A DNA stretch of 20,763 bases from an uncultured Eubacteriales bacterium (GTDB lineage Bacteria; Bacillota; Clostridia; Oscillospirales; Oscillospiraceae): positions 1,346 to 22,108 of the forward strand of contig ONTN01000032.1 of assembly GCA_900320765.1 (NCBI GenBank), given 5' to 3'. A program made the position numbers and the translations under genes. The notes under the pieces were generated by a model. It was not told the DNA's origin and did not search any database. It saw nothing but the letters and a program-made list of their open reading frames with translations. Below are positions 19,861-20,763 of this stretch, piece by piece; the stretch's first letter is position 1; every line of letters begins with the position of its first letter.

Positions 19861-20763
19861 GTGCTCAAGACTCTGCGAAACGCCTGGAAGATCGAAGACC
19901 TTAGGAAGAAGATACTCTTCACCCTCTTCATGATCCTCCTTTACAGGCTCGGTAACGCGGTCCCCGTCCCCTACGTCAACGTATCGGCTCTCGGCGAGTA
20001 CTTCACGAGATATCAGAACACAGTCCTCGGACTGTATAACGTAATGAGCGGAAGCTCCTTCTCCCAGGCGACGATATTCGCGCTCAGCATACAGCCGTAT
20101 ATCAACGCGTCCATCATCATCCAGCTTCTCACCATCGCCATCCCGGCTCTTGAGAGGCTCAGCAAGGAAGGCGGAGAAGAGGGCAAGAAGAAGATCGAGC
20201 GCATCACCCGCTATACCACGGTCGGCCTCGCTCTCCTTCAGGGCTTCGCTTACTACACACTTATCAGAACTAACGGACTTCTCGTTTCCGGAACCAACTT
20301 CTGGAACGGCGTAGTCATCATCGCGACCTTCGTGGCCGGCTCCTCCATCATTATGTGGATGGGCGAGCAGATCACCGAGTTCGGCGTGGGCAACGGAATC
20401 TCCGTTATCCTCTTCGTCGGAATCGTATCCAGGCTCCCGAACGCAGTTATCTCCGCTGTCGGCACCACTCTCGCCGCCGGAACCGGCTGGTGGAAGTACG
20501 CCCTCATCTATTTCGGAGTGCTCGTCGGCGCCATCGCCATGATCGTGCTCATCGTCATCGTCACCGAGGCGGAGCGCAGGATCGCGGTACAGTATTCCAA
20601 GAGAGTCGTCGGCCGCAAGGTCTACGGAGGCCAGTCAACTCACCTCCCGATGAAGGTGAATATGTCCGGCGTTCTCCCCGTGATCTTCGCCCAGTCGATC
20701 GCATCTCTCCCCGCCACCATTTTCGCCTTTGCCGGAGTCACGAGCTCCACGCAGAGCTTCTGG
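19861..20763 (+). CDS. secY: Preprotein translocase subunit SecY (3' end cut by window)
   Basis: The frame is open from GTG 19861 to the window edge (301 codons, roughly two thirds of a SecY). It starts VLKTLRNAWKIEDLRKKILF, with transmembrane helix 1 in LFTLFMILLYRLGNAVPVP. The plug and helix 2 region follow (SGSSFSQATIFALSIQPYIN), then ITEFGVGNGISVILFVGIVS and the cytoplasmic loop TEAERRIAVQYSKRVVGRK (the C4 loop that meets SecA and the ribosome). SecY forms the membrane channel for secreted and membrane proteins. GGAGGTGATC, at the end of L15, is the ribosome binding site; the start is 1 nt after the L15 stop, so coupling is likely. Confidence 0.97.
   Translation, partial: MLKTLRNAWKIEDLRKKILFTLFMILLYRLGNAVPVPYVNVSALGEYFTRYQNTVLGLYNVMSGSSFSQATIFALSIQPYINASIIIQLLTIAIPALERLSKEGGEEGKKKIERITRYTTVGLALLQGFAYYTLIRTNGLLVSGTNFWNGVVIIATFVAGSSIIMWMGEQITEFGVGNGISVILFVGIVSRLPNAVISAVGTTLAAGTGWWKYALIYFGVLVGAIAMIVLIVIVTEAERRIAVQYSKRVVGRKVYGGQSTHLPMKVNMSGVLPVIFAQSIASLPATIFAFAGVTSSTQSFW

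Overview
The window reads as chromosomal DNA from a moderately GC-rich Firmicute, most likely a gut-type Clostridium relative (Oscillospiraceae/Ruminococcaceae-like). The grounds are strong AGGAGG-type ribosome binding sites at almost every gene, a split transketolase, the zinc-binding short form of S14, a DusB-type dihydrouridine synthase, and the Gram-positive gene order of the S10-spc ribosomal operon. This placement is an inference; no rRNA gene is present to settle it.

Layout. (1) 1-1371: the 3' part of a transketolase C-terminal subunit and a transaldolase/fructose-6-phosphate aldolase, both serving the non-oxidative pentose phosphate pathway, closed by a strong terminator. (2) 1381-5080: an ATP-grasp ligase on the minus strand. 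Divergent from it, on the plus strand, lie a PIG-L/LmbE-type deacetylase, a small zinc-ribbon protein and an aldo/keto reductase with two C-terminal [4Fe-4S] motifs. (3) 5111-7088: a promoter, a yybP-ykoY (manganese-sensing) riboswitch with an overlapping intrinsic terminator, and a Na/Pi-cotransporter family protein with a PhoU-like tail. A bidirectional terminator follows. (4) 7087-9790, minus strand: dusB, an ECF sigma factor and a membrane anti-sigma factor with a long Glu-Pro repeat, overlapping end to end as one operon. (5) 9932-20763: the S10-spc ribosomal protein operon (S10, L3, L4, L23, L2, S19, L22, S3, L16, L29, S17, L14, L24, L5, S14, S8, L6, L18, S5, L30, L15) running into a secY cut by the window edge.

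How the parts work together. The ribosomal genes form a single plus-strand unit behind one good promoter and a leader of about 285 nt that contains an attenuator-like hairpin. Most intergenic gaps are 2-20 nt or overlaps. Two gaps break the pattern: 142 nt between S10 and L3, and 353 nt between S14 and S8. The latter holds three copies of a 46-nt tandem repeat and a pair of competing hairpins. L14 (rplN) is disrupted by a deletion and frameshift of about 70 nt; as the gene is normally essential, this is either an assembly error or something remarkable. The most interesting regulatory element is the manganese riboswitch placed in front of a phosphate-transporter-like gene. I found no tRNA, rRNA, CRISPR array, insertion sequence or phage gene.
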